Below, piece by piece: positions 17,158 through 26,303 of a DNA stretch of 64,000 nt. Position 1 is the first letter of the stretch; the number at the start of each line of letters is the position of its first letter. The DNA is from Gammaproteobacteria bacterium (GTDB lineage: Bacteria > Pseudomonadota > Gammaproteobacteria > Steroidobacterales > Woeseiaceae), in assembly GCA_022600955.1 (NCBI GenBank), contig JAHZJK010000016.1, positions 1-64,000 on the forward strand, written 5' to 3'. Made by a program: the position numbers and the translations under genes. The notes beneath the pieces were generated by a model. It did not search any database and was not told the DNA's origin. It worked only from the letters and a program-made list of their open reading frames with translations.

Positions 17158-17295
17158 GGACTTTAGAATACCGCCGCAAGAATCGTGATGCCAGACAGAT
17201 TTCAGGCGAAACACCTGGAAGCTCTAGCCAGCGCTGATGCCTGACACCGCTGCGACGCCTCAGGTAAGCTTGGCGGTGAAAGACCGGGGACAGAA

Positions 17296-18564
17296 TTGAT
17301 AATCGACAAGCTTCTTGGCCACTACCTGCACCGCGTTGCTCGCGATAATCTCGCTTTTGAGCCGGTGACGAGCTCGACGTCGCTGCCGCGACCGGATGCC
17401 GGGAAACGCTATCTGCTGTATCTGCATATTCCATTTTGTGTCGTGCTGTGTCCGTTCTGTTCGTTTCATCGCGTGCGCTTTCAACGCGATCGTGCAGAGC
17501 ACTATTTCTACGCGCTTGAACAGGAGATCGCGCTTGCGGCCAAGGCCGGTTTTCGTTTTTCGGAAGTGTACTTTGGGGGCGGTACGCCGACAGTATTGCC
17601 CAAGCAGCTTGCCGCGCTCGTGCGCCGACTACGCGAACACTATGGCGTAACGCGAGTATCTGCGGAGACCAATCCGGACGACCTCGGGAGTCAGACGCTT
17701 GATACCATCGACAATTGTGGCATTAACCGTTTATCCGTTGGTGTGCAAAGTTTCGATGACAAACTCCTGCGACAAATGGAACGCTACGAGAAATACGGAA
17801 GCGGCGAACAGATCTCGGCCCGCCTGAAAGAAGTTACCGGTCGTTTTGACACGCTTAACATTGACATGATGTTCAACTTCCCAAAGCAGAGTGCTGACTC
17901 TTTGCAACGAGACCTCGAGATTCTTACGGGCGAAGTCAGCGCAGACCAGGTGTCGTGGTATCCACTGATGTCGGCAGAGTCAACGCAAAAGGCGATGGAC
18001 AAGGATATCGGCAGAGTTGACTACACGCGTGAACGTGCCTTCTACCGACAGATTGTCGACCACATGTTCGCGAATGGATACCACCGCTCTTCCGCCTGGT
18101 GTTTCTCGCGTGGCCCCGCGATGATTGATGAGTACATCACCGATAGCGACGAGTATCTCGGCCTCGGTAGCGGCTCTTTCAGTTACATCAATGGCGCCTT
18201 GTATGGCAGCACATTCTCAATCAACAAGTACTTGCGGCGAATAGAAAACGGAAAGCCTGGTGTCACTCGGCGCTCCGAAATGAAAACCCGTGAACAGATG
18301 CGCTACTACCTGTTAATGAAGCTTTTCGGTGGCTCATTGAGTCTCGCGGCCGCCAGCGAGCGATTCGGGCGCTCATTTGGCCGAGCATTGCTTCCTGAAC
18401 TCGCCGGTCTTCGGCTTTTTGGCGCCGTTCGACGACAGGGAGACAAGCTCGTCCTGACCGAAAGCGGCCAGTACTTCTGGGTCATGATGATGCGCGAATT
18501 CTTCGGTAGCGTGAATGATTTTCGCGAGCGTATGCGACTGCAGATATCCGAAGAACGTGACTAG
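17296..18564 (+). CDS. Radical SAM enzyme of the HemN/HemW/HutW family
   Basis: A 422-residue protein. Cys48, Cys52 and Cys55 in HIPFCVVLCPFCSFH form the CX3CX2C [4Fe-4S] site of radical SAM enzymes. YFGGGTPTVLP and AETNPDDL are the HemN-family glycine-rich and SAM-binding segments, and NRLSVGVQSFDDKLL is the usual family core. The C-terminal 100 residues form the HemN-like winged region. The family includes oxygen-independent coproporphyrinogen III oxidase, the heme chaperone HemW and anaerobic heme-degrading enzymes. No heme genes are nearby, so which role applies is open. The start is TTG 17296 with GGGGA upstream; no closer ATG exists. Confidence 0.85.
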   Translation: MIIDKLLGHYLHRVARDNLAFEPVTSSTSLPRPDAGKRYLLYLHIPFCVVLCPFCSFHRVRFQRDRAEHYFYALEQEIALAAKAGFRFSEVYFGGGTPTVLPKQLAALVRRLREHYGVTRVSAETNPDDLGSQTLDTIDNCGINRLSVGVQSFDDKLLRQMERYEKYGSGEQISARLKEVTGRFDTLNIDMMFNFPKQSADSLQRDLEILTGEVSADQVSWYPLMSAESTQKAMDKDIGRVDYTRERAFYRQIVDHMFANGYHRSSAWCFSRGPAMIDEYITDSDEYLGLGSGSFSYINGALYGSTFSINKYLRRIENGKPGVTRRSEMKTREQMRYYLLMKLFGGSLSLAAASERFGRSFGRALLPELAGLRLFGAVRRQGDKLVLTESGQYFWVMMMREFFGSVNDFRERMRLQISEERD

Positions 18565-18568
18565 CGTT

Positions 18569-18584
18569 GCTGCGGCGCCGTAGC
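18569..18584. terminator. Possible hairpin after the radical SAM gene
   Basis: A 16-base near-perfect palindrome starts 5 nt after the stop and could form a six-pair stem with a GCGC loop. No T-run follows, so this is a weak terminator candidate. Confidence 0.3.
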
Positions 18585-18669
18585 ACAGTTGAAAAGTGCG
18601 ACCTGATTCTCTGGCATCCCATTGACTATCAAGGGATAATCCCACGCATTCAAACGCTTAGGATGGCTC

Positions 18670-19437
18670 ATGAAGGTCGTGATTCTCGCCGGTGGCTATG
18701 GCACCCGGCTCTCTGAGGAGACCGAGGTATTGCCCAAACCGATGATCGAAATCGGCGGGCGCCCACTGCTGTGGCACCTCATGAAGTCGTTCTCGCAGCA
18801 CGGCTACAACGAGTTCGTCGTTGCCCTCGGTTACAAGGGCGATGTCATCAAGCGCTATTTCATGCATTACGCTGATACGTCGTCCGATCTCAAGATCGAC
18901 CTCGCGACCGGTAAGACCGAACGCCAGGGCGATCCCACGGAGGATTGGAAGATTGAGCTCGTGGATACGGGCCCGGACACGATGACCGGAGGCCGGCTTC
19001 GACGCTTGCGCGGTCACCTGGATAGCACCTTTGTAATGACCTACGGTGACGGTCTCTCGACAGTTGATGTACCAAAACTTGTCAGCTTCCATCGAGCTCA
19101 TGGCAAACCCGCAACGGTAACGGCGGTTCGTCCTCCATCCAAGTTTGGCATGTTGCAACTTGATGGCACCACGGTAAACGCGTTTGCCGAGAAACCACCG
19201 GAGGCAAGCTCCTTTATCAATGGCGGCTTCTTCGTGCTTGAGCCCGAAGTAATCGATCGAATTGCGGGTGACAACATGCCCTGGGAGCGAGAGCCCTGCG
19301 AATCTCTTGCTCGGGATGGCAAACTTGAAGCCTACGTCCATGACGGCTACTGGCAGTGCGTCGATACACTGCACGAGTTGCGGCTGTTGCGAAACGCCTG
19401 GGACGACGGGGAGGCCCCTTGGAAAATCTGGAGCTGA
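18670..19437 (+). CDS. rfbF: Glucose-1-phosphate cytidylyltransferase
   Basis: A 255-residue sugar-nucleotide transferase. LAGGYGTRLSEETEVLPKPM near residue 6 is the nucleotide-binding loop with the signature Lys, MTYGDGLSTVD is the metal-binding Asp region, and EKPPEASSFINGGFFVLEPE is typical of RfbF. It makes CDP-glucose from CTP and glucose-1-phosphate, the first step to CDP-linked deoxysugars. ATG 18670 follows AGGATGG. It is the first gene of a six-gene run with overlapping ends, and overlaps the dehydratase gene by 19 nt. Confidence 0.95.
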   Translation: MKVVILAGGYGTRLSEETEVLPKPMIEIGGRPLLWHLMKSFSQHGYNEFVVALGYKGDVIKRYFMHYADTSSDLKIDLATGKTERQGDPTEDWKIELVDTGPDTMTGGRLRRLRGHLDSTFVMTYGDGLSTVDVPKLVSFHRAHGKPATVTAVRPPSKFGMLQLDGTTVNAFAEKPPEASSFINGGFFVLEPEVIDRIAGDNMPWEREPCESLARDGKLEAYVHDGYWQCVDTLHELRLLRNAWDDGEAPWKIWS

Positions 19438-20501
19438 GTTCCGCGTTCTGGAAAGACAAGCGGGTTCTCGTTACCGGACATACCGGCTTCAAAGGCAGCT
19501 GGCTCAGCCTCTGGCTTCACCGCCTCGGCGCTGATGTTGCGGGCTATGCACTCGCCCCAGATACCAGACCCAATCTATTTACAATAACGGGTGTCGACTC
19601 GGTATTGCATTCAGAAATTGCCGACATACGAGATCTCGACAAGCTCAAGACATTCGCCACCAACTTCAATCCGCACATCATTATTCACATGGCCGCGCAG
19701 GCGCTCGTGCGTCCGTCGTATTGCGAACCTGTCGAAACGTACAGCACCAATGTGATGGGGACCGTGAACATGCTTGAAGCGGCCCGTGCTTGCTCGGCTC
19801 TCAAGGCTGTCGTCAATGTCACGACCGACAAATGCTATGAAAATCGGGAGCGCGATGAGGGTTATCGTGAAGACGAGCCAATGGGTGGTTTTGATCCCTA
19901 CTCCAGCAGCAAAGGTTGTGCCGAGCTTGTAACGTCGTCCTACCGGCGATCCTTTTTTGCTGACAACGGCGACGCCGCTGTGGCGAGTGCACGTGCTGGC
20001 AACGTGATTGGTGGTGGCGACTGGTCTGCAGACCGACTCATTCCGGACATGTTGCAGTCTTTTATGGCTGGCGAGACCGTCGACATCAGAAATCCCGCAG
20101 CGGTGCGGCCGTGGCAACATGTACTGGAACCGCTATACGGCTACCTGCTGCTTGCCGAGAGACTTTGCAGCGACAAGCGTTTCGCCGAAGGCTGGAACTT
20201 CGGCCCACGTGACGATGACGCCAGGCCTGTGGCCTGGCTTGCCGATCGACTCGTTGAGCTTTGGGGTGGTGACGCAAACTGGCGGAACCTCTCAGATGAT
20301 ACACAACCTCACGAGGCTGGTTTTTTGAGGCTCGACGTTACTAAAGCTACTGGCCAACTAGGCTGGCAACCGAGGCTGGACCTCGATACTGCATTGGCGT
20401 GGACAGTCGAGTGGTACCAGTGTTTTCAGAACGGTGGTGATGTGCGTGCAATCACCGAACAACAGATCGCAAACTTTGAATCCGGGAAGACCTCGACCTG
20501 A
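19419..20501 (+). CDS. rfbG: CDP-glucose 4,6-dehydratase
   Basis: A protein of about 360 residues of the extended SDR family. The NAD-binding turn is TGHTGFKGSWLSLWL and the catalytic site is in FDPYSSSKGCAELV (Y-x3-K). NVTTDKCYENRE and RAGNVIGGGDWSADRLIPD are RfbG hallmarks. It converts CDP-glucose to CDP-4-keto-6-deoxyglucose. The start at TTG 19419 is chosen because GGGGAGG ends a few bases upstream and the protein then has the usual length; longer in-frame starts would lie deep inside rfbF. Confidence 0.95.
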   Translation: MENLELSSAFWKDKRVLVTGHTGFKGSWLSLWLHRLGADVAGYALAPDTRPNLFTITGVDSVLHSEIADIRDLDKLKTFATNFNPHIIIHMAAQALVRPSYCEPVETYSTNVMGTVNMLEAARACSALKAVVNVTTDKCYENRERDEGYREDEPMGGFDPYSSSKGCAELVTSSYRRSFFADNGDAAVASARAGNVIGGGDWSADRLIPDMLQSFMAGETVDIRNPAAVRPWQHVLEPLYGYLLLAERLCSDKRFAEGWNFGPRDDDARPVAWLADRLVELWGGDANWRNLSDDTQPHEAGFLRLDVTKATGQLGWQPRLDLDTALAWTVEWYQCFQNGGDVRAITEQQIANFESGKTST

Positions 20502-21727
20502 TGGCATCAAACTGTCGCTTTTGCAGCACCCCACTTGAACATACGCTTGTCGATCTCGGACTGTCGCCGGTTTCCAACGCGTTCCCGAGTGCCGAGGACC
20601 TCGGCAAGGACGAGCCGTTCTATCCACTACACGCTTTCGTCTGCGCTGATTGCTTCCTCGTACAGCTTGAGGAGTTCGAGTCGCCGGACCAGATCTTCAG
20701 CGACTACGTGTATTTTTCCTCGTACTCGGACAGCTGGCTGGCACATGCGAAGACTTTCGCGGACGCGGCAACCCGACGCTTTGACCTCGGCTCGAACTCG
20801 CGCGTAGTAGAAGTCGCAAGCAATGACGGTTACCTGTTGCAGTATTTCAAACAGAGCGGCGTCCCGGTGCTCGGCATCGAACCGGCGAGCAACGTCGCCG
20901 ACGTTGCGATCAAGGCAGGTATCGACACTATTTCCGAGTTTTTCGGCGTAGCGCTCGCTGAGCAACTGGTCTCTGACGGCAGGCCTGGCAACCTCGTCGT
21001 TGGCAACAACGTTCTCGCGCACGTTCCAGACATCAACGACTTTGTGGGCGGACTGAAGATCGCGCTCGCTGACGACGGCGTGTTGTGCATGGAGTTTCCG
21101 CATCTTCTGAAGCTCATCGAACAAACTCAATTCGACACGATTTATCACGAACACTTTTCTTACCTGTCGCTGCTAACTGTGCAACGTATATTCGCGCATC
21201 ACGGCCTGATTGTTTTCGATGTTGACGAGTTGCCAACACATGGCGGATCTTTGCGTGTGTACGCGCAGCACCCGGACGGAGCGCAGGCACACAGCAACGC
21301 AGTCGAATCGCTGCTAGGCACGGAACGTGCCGCCGGTCTCGATACACTTGATGGGTATGCCAATTTTGCCGAGCGAGTGCTCAAGGTAAAGACTGACTTG
21401 CTCGCGTTTCTTGAAGACGCAGGAGCCGCAGGCAAGACGGTTGTTGGCTACGGCGCGCCGGCCAAGGGCAACACGCTGCTCAACTATTGCGACGTCGGCA
21501 CCGACCTTGTTTCTTACACCGTCGATCGCAGTCCGCATAAGCAGGACCTGTATCTACCCGGCACACACCTTCCCGTGCATGCGCCAGAGCACATTGCTGA
21601 GACAAAACCCGACTATGTACTGATTCTTCCGTGGAACCTCAGGGAAGAAGTCGCAGAGCAGATGGCGCATATCCGTGACTGGGGTGGTAAGTTTGTCGTA
21701 CCGATTCCGGAGTTGCGAATTTTCTGA
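20501..21727 (+). CDS. Sugar C-methyltransferase (class I, SAM-dependent)
   Basis: A 408-residue protein with the three-part layout of NDP-hexose C-methyltransferases. An N-terminal zinc-binding domain has Cys pairs CRFC (residues 5-8) and CADC (near 50). The SAM-binding Rossmann domain has VVEVASNDGYLLQYF and LGIEPASN. The C-terminal domain has GYGAPAKGNTLLNYC. YHEHFSYLSL is the usual active-site stretch with catalytic His. Relatives methylate C-3 of 4-keto sugars. It starts inside the rfbG stop (TGATG, 1-nt overlap), so it very probably acts on the CDP-4-keto-6-deoxy sugar or its derivative. Confidence 0.9.
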   Translation: MASNCRFCSTPLEHTLVDLGLSPVSNAFPSAEDLGKDEPFYPLHAFVCADCFLVQLEEFESPDQIFSDYVYFSSYSDSWLAHAKTFADAATRRFDLGSNSRVVEVASNDGYLLQYFKQSGVPVLGIEPASNVADVAIKAGIDTISEFFGVALAEQLVSDGRPGNLVVGNNVLAHVPDINDFVGGLKIALADDGVLCMEFPHLLKLIEQTQFDTIYHEHFSYLSLLTVQRIFAHHGLIVFDVDELPTHGGSLRVYAQHPDGAQAHSNAVESLLGTERAAGLDTLDGYANFAERVLKVKTDLLAFLEDAGAAGKTVVGYGAPAKGNTLLNYCDVGTDLVSYTVDRSPHKQDLYLPGTHLPVHAPEHIAETKPDYVLILPWNLREEVAEQMAHIRDWGGKFVVPIPELRIF

Positions 21728-22257
21728 TGAAGTTCTCGCCGACAACGATAGAGGGCGCGTATCTCGTAGAGTTTACGCCGCACTCAGACGAGCGCGGCTA
21801 CTTCACTCGAACCTGGTCGGCGAAGGCACCCGCTGACATTGACATCGTCACCGACCTGACGGAGTGCTCGGTCTCATACAATGAAAAGCGCGGCACGCTC
21901 CGCGGCATGCATTACCAGGTGGCCCCGCACGCCGAAACCAAACTGGTCAGCTGCACGGGCGGGCGTGTGTTCGATGCGATCATTGACCTGCGCCCCGGTT
22001 CGGCGAGCTACCTGCGGTCATTCGTCAGCGAGCTGACGCCAGAGAACGGTCGGCAACTGTATGTGCCGGCCGGTTGTGCGCACGGCTTCCTGACACTTGA
22101 AGACTGTAGCTACGTCCGTTATCAGATTACTGACACCTTTACGCCCGGTGCGGCACGCGGCGTACGCTGGAATGACCCGCAGTTTGGCATTGACTGGCCC
22201 GATCGACCGGCTGTTATCGCCGACCGTGATGCGAACTACGAGGATTTCGACGCTTGA
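21727..22257 (+). CDS. RfbC-like sugar 3- or 3,5-epimerase
   Basis: A 176-residue cupin-fold epimerase like dTDP-4-dehydrorhamnose 3,5-epimerase. The catalytic His lies in GTLRGMHYQVAPHAETKLV. VFDAIIDLRPGS and YVPAGCAHGFLTLEDCSYVRYQ are family signatures, and IDWPDRPAVIADRD is near the end. It follows the C-methyltransferase with a 1-nt overlap, so the substrate is expected to be a CDP-4-keto sugar rather than the dTDP form. Whether it epimerises C-3, C-5 or both is not readable. Confidence 0.9.
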   Translation: MKFSPTTIEGAYLVEFTPHSDERGYFTRTWSAKAPADIDIVTDLTECSVSYNEKRGTLRGMHYQVAPHAETKLVSCTGGRVFDAIIDLRPGSASYLRSFVSELTPENGRQLYVPAGCAHGFLTLEDCSYVRYQITDTFTPGAARGVRWNDPQFGIDWPDRPAVIADRDANYEDFDA

Positions 22258-23153
22258 AGCGCGTATTGCTCACAGGTGCGGGCGGCTATGTCGGTCGATA
22301 CATGATTGACAGGCTCGCTGAGCGCGGCTTCGAAGTGCATGGTGTTACGCAACAAGTCCGCGAGGCCGATTCCCGCCTCACCTGGCACGTTGTTGACTTG
22401 TTTGATGATGCGGCGACGTCGGCCTTGTGCGCCGACGTCAGCGCAACACATCTGATTCACCTTGCTTGGGAAACCGAACCCGGTCAGTTCTGGGAGTCGG
22501 AAAACAATGCACTGTGGCAGCAGGCAAGCGAAAGTCTGCTTGAGAGCTTTGTCCGTTGCGGTGGCCGCCGCGCTGTACTTGCGGGTACATGCGCCGAGTA
22601 CGACTGGAGCGACGGCCACTGCGTTGCAGGAGACACGGCCCTGCGAGCTCAGTCCGCCTACTCTCGCAGTAAGCTCGCGTTTCGCGACTCCGCTCTTGCA
22701 CTCGCCGAACAGTCTGATTTGCGTGTCGCATGGGCGCGAGTTTTCTTTTCGTTCGGGCCGCATGAGCGTAAGCGTCGCCTCGTTCCAGCTGTCACGCTTG
22801 CGTTGCTGGCTGGCGAGCGAGCTAGCTGTACCGACGGCGAGCAGCTTCGCGATTTCATGTATGTGCCTGATGTCGCCGACGCAATGACGGCTGTCGCAGA
22901 TAGTGACTTCGAAGGTGATATCAATATTGCGCACGGCGAAGCCACCACAATCAAGCATTTGGTCGAGCTAATTGCGGCCAGGCTCGACGCAATCGAGCGT
23001 GTCGACTTCGGAGCGTTCCCGCGCCCCGTAAACGATCCACCCCGAATTACCGCAGACGTGTCCGACCTCGAAAGTATCGGTTGGGCACCGCATCACACAC
23101 TTGATGCCGCGATTGATGAGACTATTGCCTGGTGGCGAAAACAAGCCGCCTGA
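22254..23153 (+). CDS. NAD(P)-dependent epimerase/dehydratase family sugar reductase
   Basis: A 299-residue extended SDR: VLLTGAGGYVGRYMIDRL cofactor loop at the N-terminus, SAYSRSKLAFRD with catalytic Tyr and Lys, and FMYVPDVADAM. TTG 22254 overlaps the preceding stop by 4 nt (TTGA). In CDP-sugar loci such enzymes usually reduce the 4-keto group as the last step, which is the most likely role. It could instead be an epimerase. Confidence 0.87.
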   Translation: MKRVLLTGAGGYVGRYMIDRLAERGFEVHGVTQQVREADSRLTWHVVDLFDDAATSALCADVSATHLIHLAWETEPGQFWESENNALWQQASESLLESFVRCGGRRAVLAGTCAEYDWSDGHCVAGDTALRAQSAYSRSKLAFRDSALALAEQSDLRVAWARVFFSFGPHERKRRLVPAVTLALLAGERASCTDGEQLRDFMYVPDVADAMTAVADSDFEGDINIAHGEATTIKHLVELIAARLDAIERVDFGAFPRPVNDPPRITADVSDLESIGWAPHHTLDAAIDETIAWWRKQAA

Positions 23154-23176
23154 TCTGAAAGAATACGGAGCACCGC

Positions 23177-23941
23177 GTGAAACTAACTATCGATACCGAC
23201 CAATCCCTGCTGGTTGTTGAAAAAAACGGGGACAGCAACAGCATGCCCCTGTACAGCCGTGAGGCATTCGAAACTGTCTCACTTGAGTGGGTGAAGCTGG
23301 GCTGGGACCAGAAATACCCATACACATTCTCATGGATGGGGCGCCCGGTTATTCAGCTGCCAGAAGACATGCTGCGCATGCAGGAGGTCATCTACAGCCT
23401 CAAGCCCGACGTTATCGTTGAGACGGGTATCGCGCACGGTGGCTCGCTGATCTTCTACGCAAGCCTGTGCAAAGCAATGGGCAAGGGCCACATCGTCGGC
23501 GTCGACATCGAAATTCGTCCGCACAATCGTAAAGCGATTGAGGCGCATGAAATGTTCGACCTGATCACGATGATTGAGGGAAGTTCGACTGATCCCGAAA
23601 TCGTCTCCCAGGTAAACGATCTCGTTGGTGAGGCTAAGACTGTTCTCGTGATTCTCGACTCCAACCACACCCGGGACCATGTCGCAGGTGAGCTGGAGGC
23701 CTATCATCACCTCGTCACCAAAGGCTCATATATTGTTGCGACTGATGGCGTTATGAAATGGGTGCATGAAGTGCCGCGCGGCGAAGCAGGCTGGGATGTC
23801 GACAACCCATCAACTGCAGCAATCGACTTCGTCGCTGCACATCCTGAGTTTGTTATCGAACAGCCGGAGTGGCCGTTCAACGAAAGCGAACTGGGCACCA
23901 ACATCACGCACTGGCCGGAGGCCTGGATCAAGCGCAACTAG
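23177..23941 (+). CDS. CmcI-like (cephalosporin hydroxylase family) methyltransferase
   Basis: A 254-residue protein of the CmcI family, which despite its name has a SAM-dependent methyltransferase fold. VIVETGIAHGGSLIFYASL and HIVGVDIEIRPHNR are the SAM-binding strands. VLVILDSNHTRDHVAGEL and IVATDGVMKWVHEVPRGE carry the acidic and His residues typical of the metal-binding site. GTG 23177 has CGGAG 7 nt upstream. As the last gene of the CDP-sugar run it may O-methylate a sugar; this is inference. It overlaps the convergent membrane gene by 4 nt. Confidence 0.87.
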   Translation: MKLTIDTDQSLLVVEKNGDSNSMPLYSREAFETVSLEWVKLGWDQKYPYTFSWMGRPVIQLPEDMLRMQEVIYSLKPDVIVETGIAHGGSLIFYASLCKAMGKGHIVGVDIEIRPHNRKAIEAHEMFDLITMIEGSSTDPEIVSQVNDLVGEAKTVLVILDSNHTRDHVAGELEAYHHLVTKGSYIVATDGVMKWVHEVPRGEAGWDVDNPSTAAIDFVAAHPEFVIEQPEWPFNESELGTNITHWPEAWIKRN

Positions 23942-24822
23942 TTGCTGCGCTTGCTCGTCAACTGAAATAACGACCATACGCATAGATCAGCGACGCCGAC
24001 CACAACGCGAAAGCCTGCAATCAGGGCCGCGAGACCCATGAGGCCAATGGGTCCGCGCATGAGCTCGCTTGCGACCAATTCGAATACACCGATGCCCTGC
24101 GGTGCGAAGACGGCGGCGAATCCCACGCCCCAGGAGAACAGGTAGATGCCGCCCATCTCAACACTGGTGTAGTCGCCGGTCGCGGCTGGAAACGCGTGCA
24201 AATAGATCAGGAAAGCGATGGTTGCCCCCGCCCAGAATGCAGCGGTTATTAAAAGCGATGTCATGTAACTTGTTGCTGACAGCGCATTCGGGGCCTGCAG
24301 CACTTTTTTGTTGATCACGAAATACATCGCCAGCAGTCCGACCGCAGCGGCCGCGCTCGCGAGCCCAGCGATTGCCCCGACGGTATCGCTGCCGCGCAAT
24401 GCGCAAACGATAGCGCCACCGACGGCAAGCGTGAATGCTGCAGCCAAACCATTCTCAAGAATAACGAATGTGGTTAGTTGCCGGGGCTTCACGCCCTGAT
24501 CGTGGTAGTCCATTACGCGTCCGACGGTATGCCAAACGCCACCTGGTACATAGCGTGCCGGCAATCGTGAAGCATGCGTGGCGAACGCTTGTTTCCAGCT
24601 CACTTGTGCGCCGCTGCCATTGAGCACTACGACGGCGAGCAGCGGTGTCAGCAAGTGCAACAACGCCCAGGTTGTGGCGGCTAGTAGCAACATTAGCCAT
24701 GACGCTTGCCGTATCAAATCGCCCAGCGCTTCGCGCGCCTGCCAGCAGAAGTACAATAGAAACGCTATTGCCACTGGCGTGAACAACATCTTGGCGTAAC
24801 GAATGAGTTTCGTAGTACTCAC
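23938..24822 (-). CDS. Flippase-like integral membrane protein (UPF0104/LPG-synthase TM type)
   Basis: A 294-residue protein with about eight hydrophobic helices. THASRLPARYVPGGVWHTVGR near residue 85 and the glycine-rich FAPQGIGVFELVAS near 240 are marks of the lysylphosphatidylglycerol-synthase transmembrane family, often found beside glycosyltransferases. GTG 24822 overlaps the GT2 stop by 4 nt (GTGA), so the two are translationally coupled. A role in export or membrane transfer of the glycan is inferred from context only. Confidence 0.78.
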   Translation of the reverse strand: MSTTKLIRYAKMLFTPVAIAFLLYFCWQAREALGDLIRQASWLMLLLAATTWALLHLLTPLLAVVVLNGSGAQVSWKQAFATHASRLPARYVPGGVWHTVGRVMDYHDQGVKPRQLTTFVILENGLAAAFTLAVGGAIVCALRGSDTVGAIAGLASAAAAVGLLAMYFVINKKVLQAPNALSATSYMTSLLITAAFWAGATIAFLIYLHAFPAATGDYTSVEMGGIYLFSWGVGFAAVFAPQGIGVFELVASELMRGPIGLMGLAALIAGFRVVVGVADLCVWSLFQLTSKRSN

Positions 24823-25667
24823 CTCTTGTTCGCCTGCTGGCGGCCAATGATGTAGCGAAGTGGCATCAACGGTAACAAGGCGAGTATCAGCAGCGCTTTG
24901 TGGTACCAGGCAACGCGCGACATCCAGACGCAGCTGATAAGCGCGAACGGCAAGCGCAATAACGGAAAGCGCTTGTCGAGGGTTGACTCCGCCTGCCCAA
25001 ACTCTGCGCCGGTATAACGCTTCATGCGTTCATTGTGTGTTTCCTTCGTGCGCACATCTCGACGATTCCACCATGCATCGCGCGGGTGTACAAAGTCGCC
25101 GCACAGTGCAAGCTCAGACAACAGGACCAGGTCCGCGCCTACAAAACTCTGCATGCTTTTGCTGCCCGCCAAATACTCCAGGCGAATTACGCCGAGCACA
25201 GGATGCATATTGCCCCAGAATACCGTGAAGAAACGCCCAAACAGGCTTCGCAAACGCGTATCGGGATAGTCGGTGTCACGATCCAGGCGCTCACCGTTTT
25301 CGTCGATCCAGAATGAAGTCGCGACAGCAATAGCCGCACTTTCGTTTTCTTCCAGAATCTCAACACTTCTGGACACAAGATCGGTAGACCATTCATCGTG
25401 GCCTGCTGCCCACATGAAATACTTGCCCTGTGCTTCCCTCGCGACGTGTCGAAAGTTTGGTGCTGAGCCGATATTCTCATCCATGCAGTGGTAACTGATG
25501 CGCTCATCCCGTTCCGCAGCACGCCGGCAAATATCACCAGTGCGGTCGGTCGACGCGTTATCCGATATCAGTATGCGTAAGTTTGGATAGTCTTGCTTCT
25601 GTAGCGACTCAAGTGCCAGCTCAATGAAGCGTTCCTCATTGTAGATCGGCATCCCAATCGTCACCAA
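24819..25667 (-). CDS. Family 2 glycosyltransferase
   Basis: A protein of about 282 residues with the GT-A fold: VTIGMPIYNEERFIELALES at the start, ILISDNASTDRTGDICRR, FMWAAGHDEWS in the DXD position (H-D-E), and a hydrophobic C-terminal segment (WYHKALLILALLPLMPLRYI) that would anchor it to the membrane. The 5' end is unclear: in-frame codons for KNAPLVTI extend upstream, so TTG 25667 may be internal. The only other candidate before the in-frame stop is ATT 25697, 7 nt after AAGGTG. It is convergent to the CDP-sugar genes and probably transfers a sugar in the same glycan pathway. Confidence 0.88.
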   Translation of the reverse strand: MVTIGMPIYNEERFIELALESLQKQDYPNLRILISDNASTDRTGDICRRAAERDERISYHCMDENIGSAPNFRHVAREAQGKYFMWAAGHDEWSTDLVSRSVEILEENESAAIAVATSFWIDENGERLDRDTDYPDTRLRSLFGRFFTVFWGNMHPVLGVIRLEYLAGSKSMQSFVGADLVLLSELALCGDFVHPRDAWWNRRDVRTKETHNERMKRYTGAEFGQAESTLDKRFPLLRLPFALISCVWMSRVAWYHKALLILALLPLMPLRYIIGRQQANKR

Positions 25668-25809
25668 CGGCGCATTTTTTGTGGACTCGGCTGAAATTTC
25701 GAATCACCTTGTGCAAAACCTTGCGCGCATTCTATTGCAAAATCGTATCTCCGTCCGTTTTCGCATACGATTCTGTGACTTGTAACCTCTTGGACCATTT
25801 GGAGCCGCT

Positions 25810-26241
25810 ATGGATGTCGACTATCAGGAACTCAGCTCGGACAATGCCGGGCTTTTGGAAAAACTCGGACAGGAAGTGTTCGACAACGCCATCGAACCGG
25901 CTCAGTTGCAAGCATTCCTTGACGACCCGCGACACGTCATGGTGATCGCCGTCGCGGACAGCACCGTGGTCGGAATGGGGTCCGGCGTGGAGTACTATCA
26001 CCCTGACAAACCACCGCAGCTCTGGATCAACGAGGTTGGCGTCGCCACCGCGCATCGCAAGCAGGGCATAGGCCGGCGACTCGTCGCCGAGCTCATTACT
26101 ATCGCCGAGGAGCGTGGCTGCGTTTACGCCTGGCTGGGCACCGACTCTCACAACGCAGCCGGTCAGGCTTGTTTCAACGCTGTCCCGGGTGGCGAGGACC
26201 CACAACCGTTTGTACTCTACGAGTGGAGCTTGACGGACTAG
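25810..26241 (+). CDS. GNAT acetyltransferase, AAC-like
   Basis: A 143-residue GNAT protein: HVMVIAVADSTVVGMGSGV, PPQLWINEVGVATAHRKQGIGRRLV (beta-4 and acetyl-CoA loop), CVYAWLGTDSHNAAGQACF and the ending PQPFVLYEWSL. The NEVGVA...RKQGIG form resembles GNATs loosely grouped with aminoglycoside acetyltransferases; substrate unknown. ATG 25810 follows GGAG. The next gene begins 62 nt later. Confidence 0.85.
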   Translation: MDVDYQELSSDNAGLLEKLGQEVFDNAIEPAQLQAFLDDPRHVMVIAVADSTVVGMGSGVEYYHPDKPPQLWINEVGVATAHRKQGIGRRLVAELITIAEERGCVYAWLGTDSHNAAGQACFNAVPGGEDPQPFVLYEWSLTD

Positions 26242-26303
26242 TCAAGTCGGTTGCCGCGACCTTGATACGCTATCCTGACGTTACTCGATTCACAGGACCT
26301 GAC

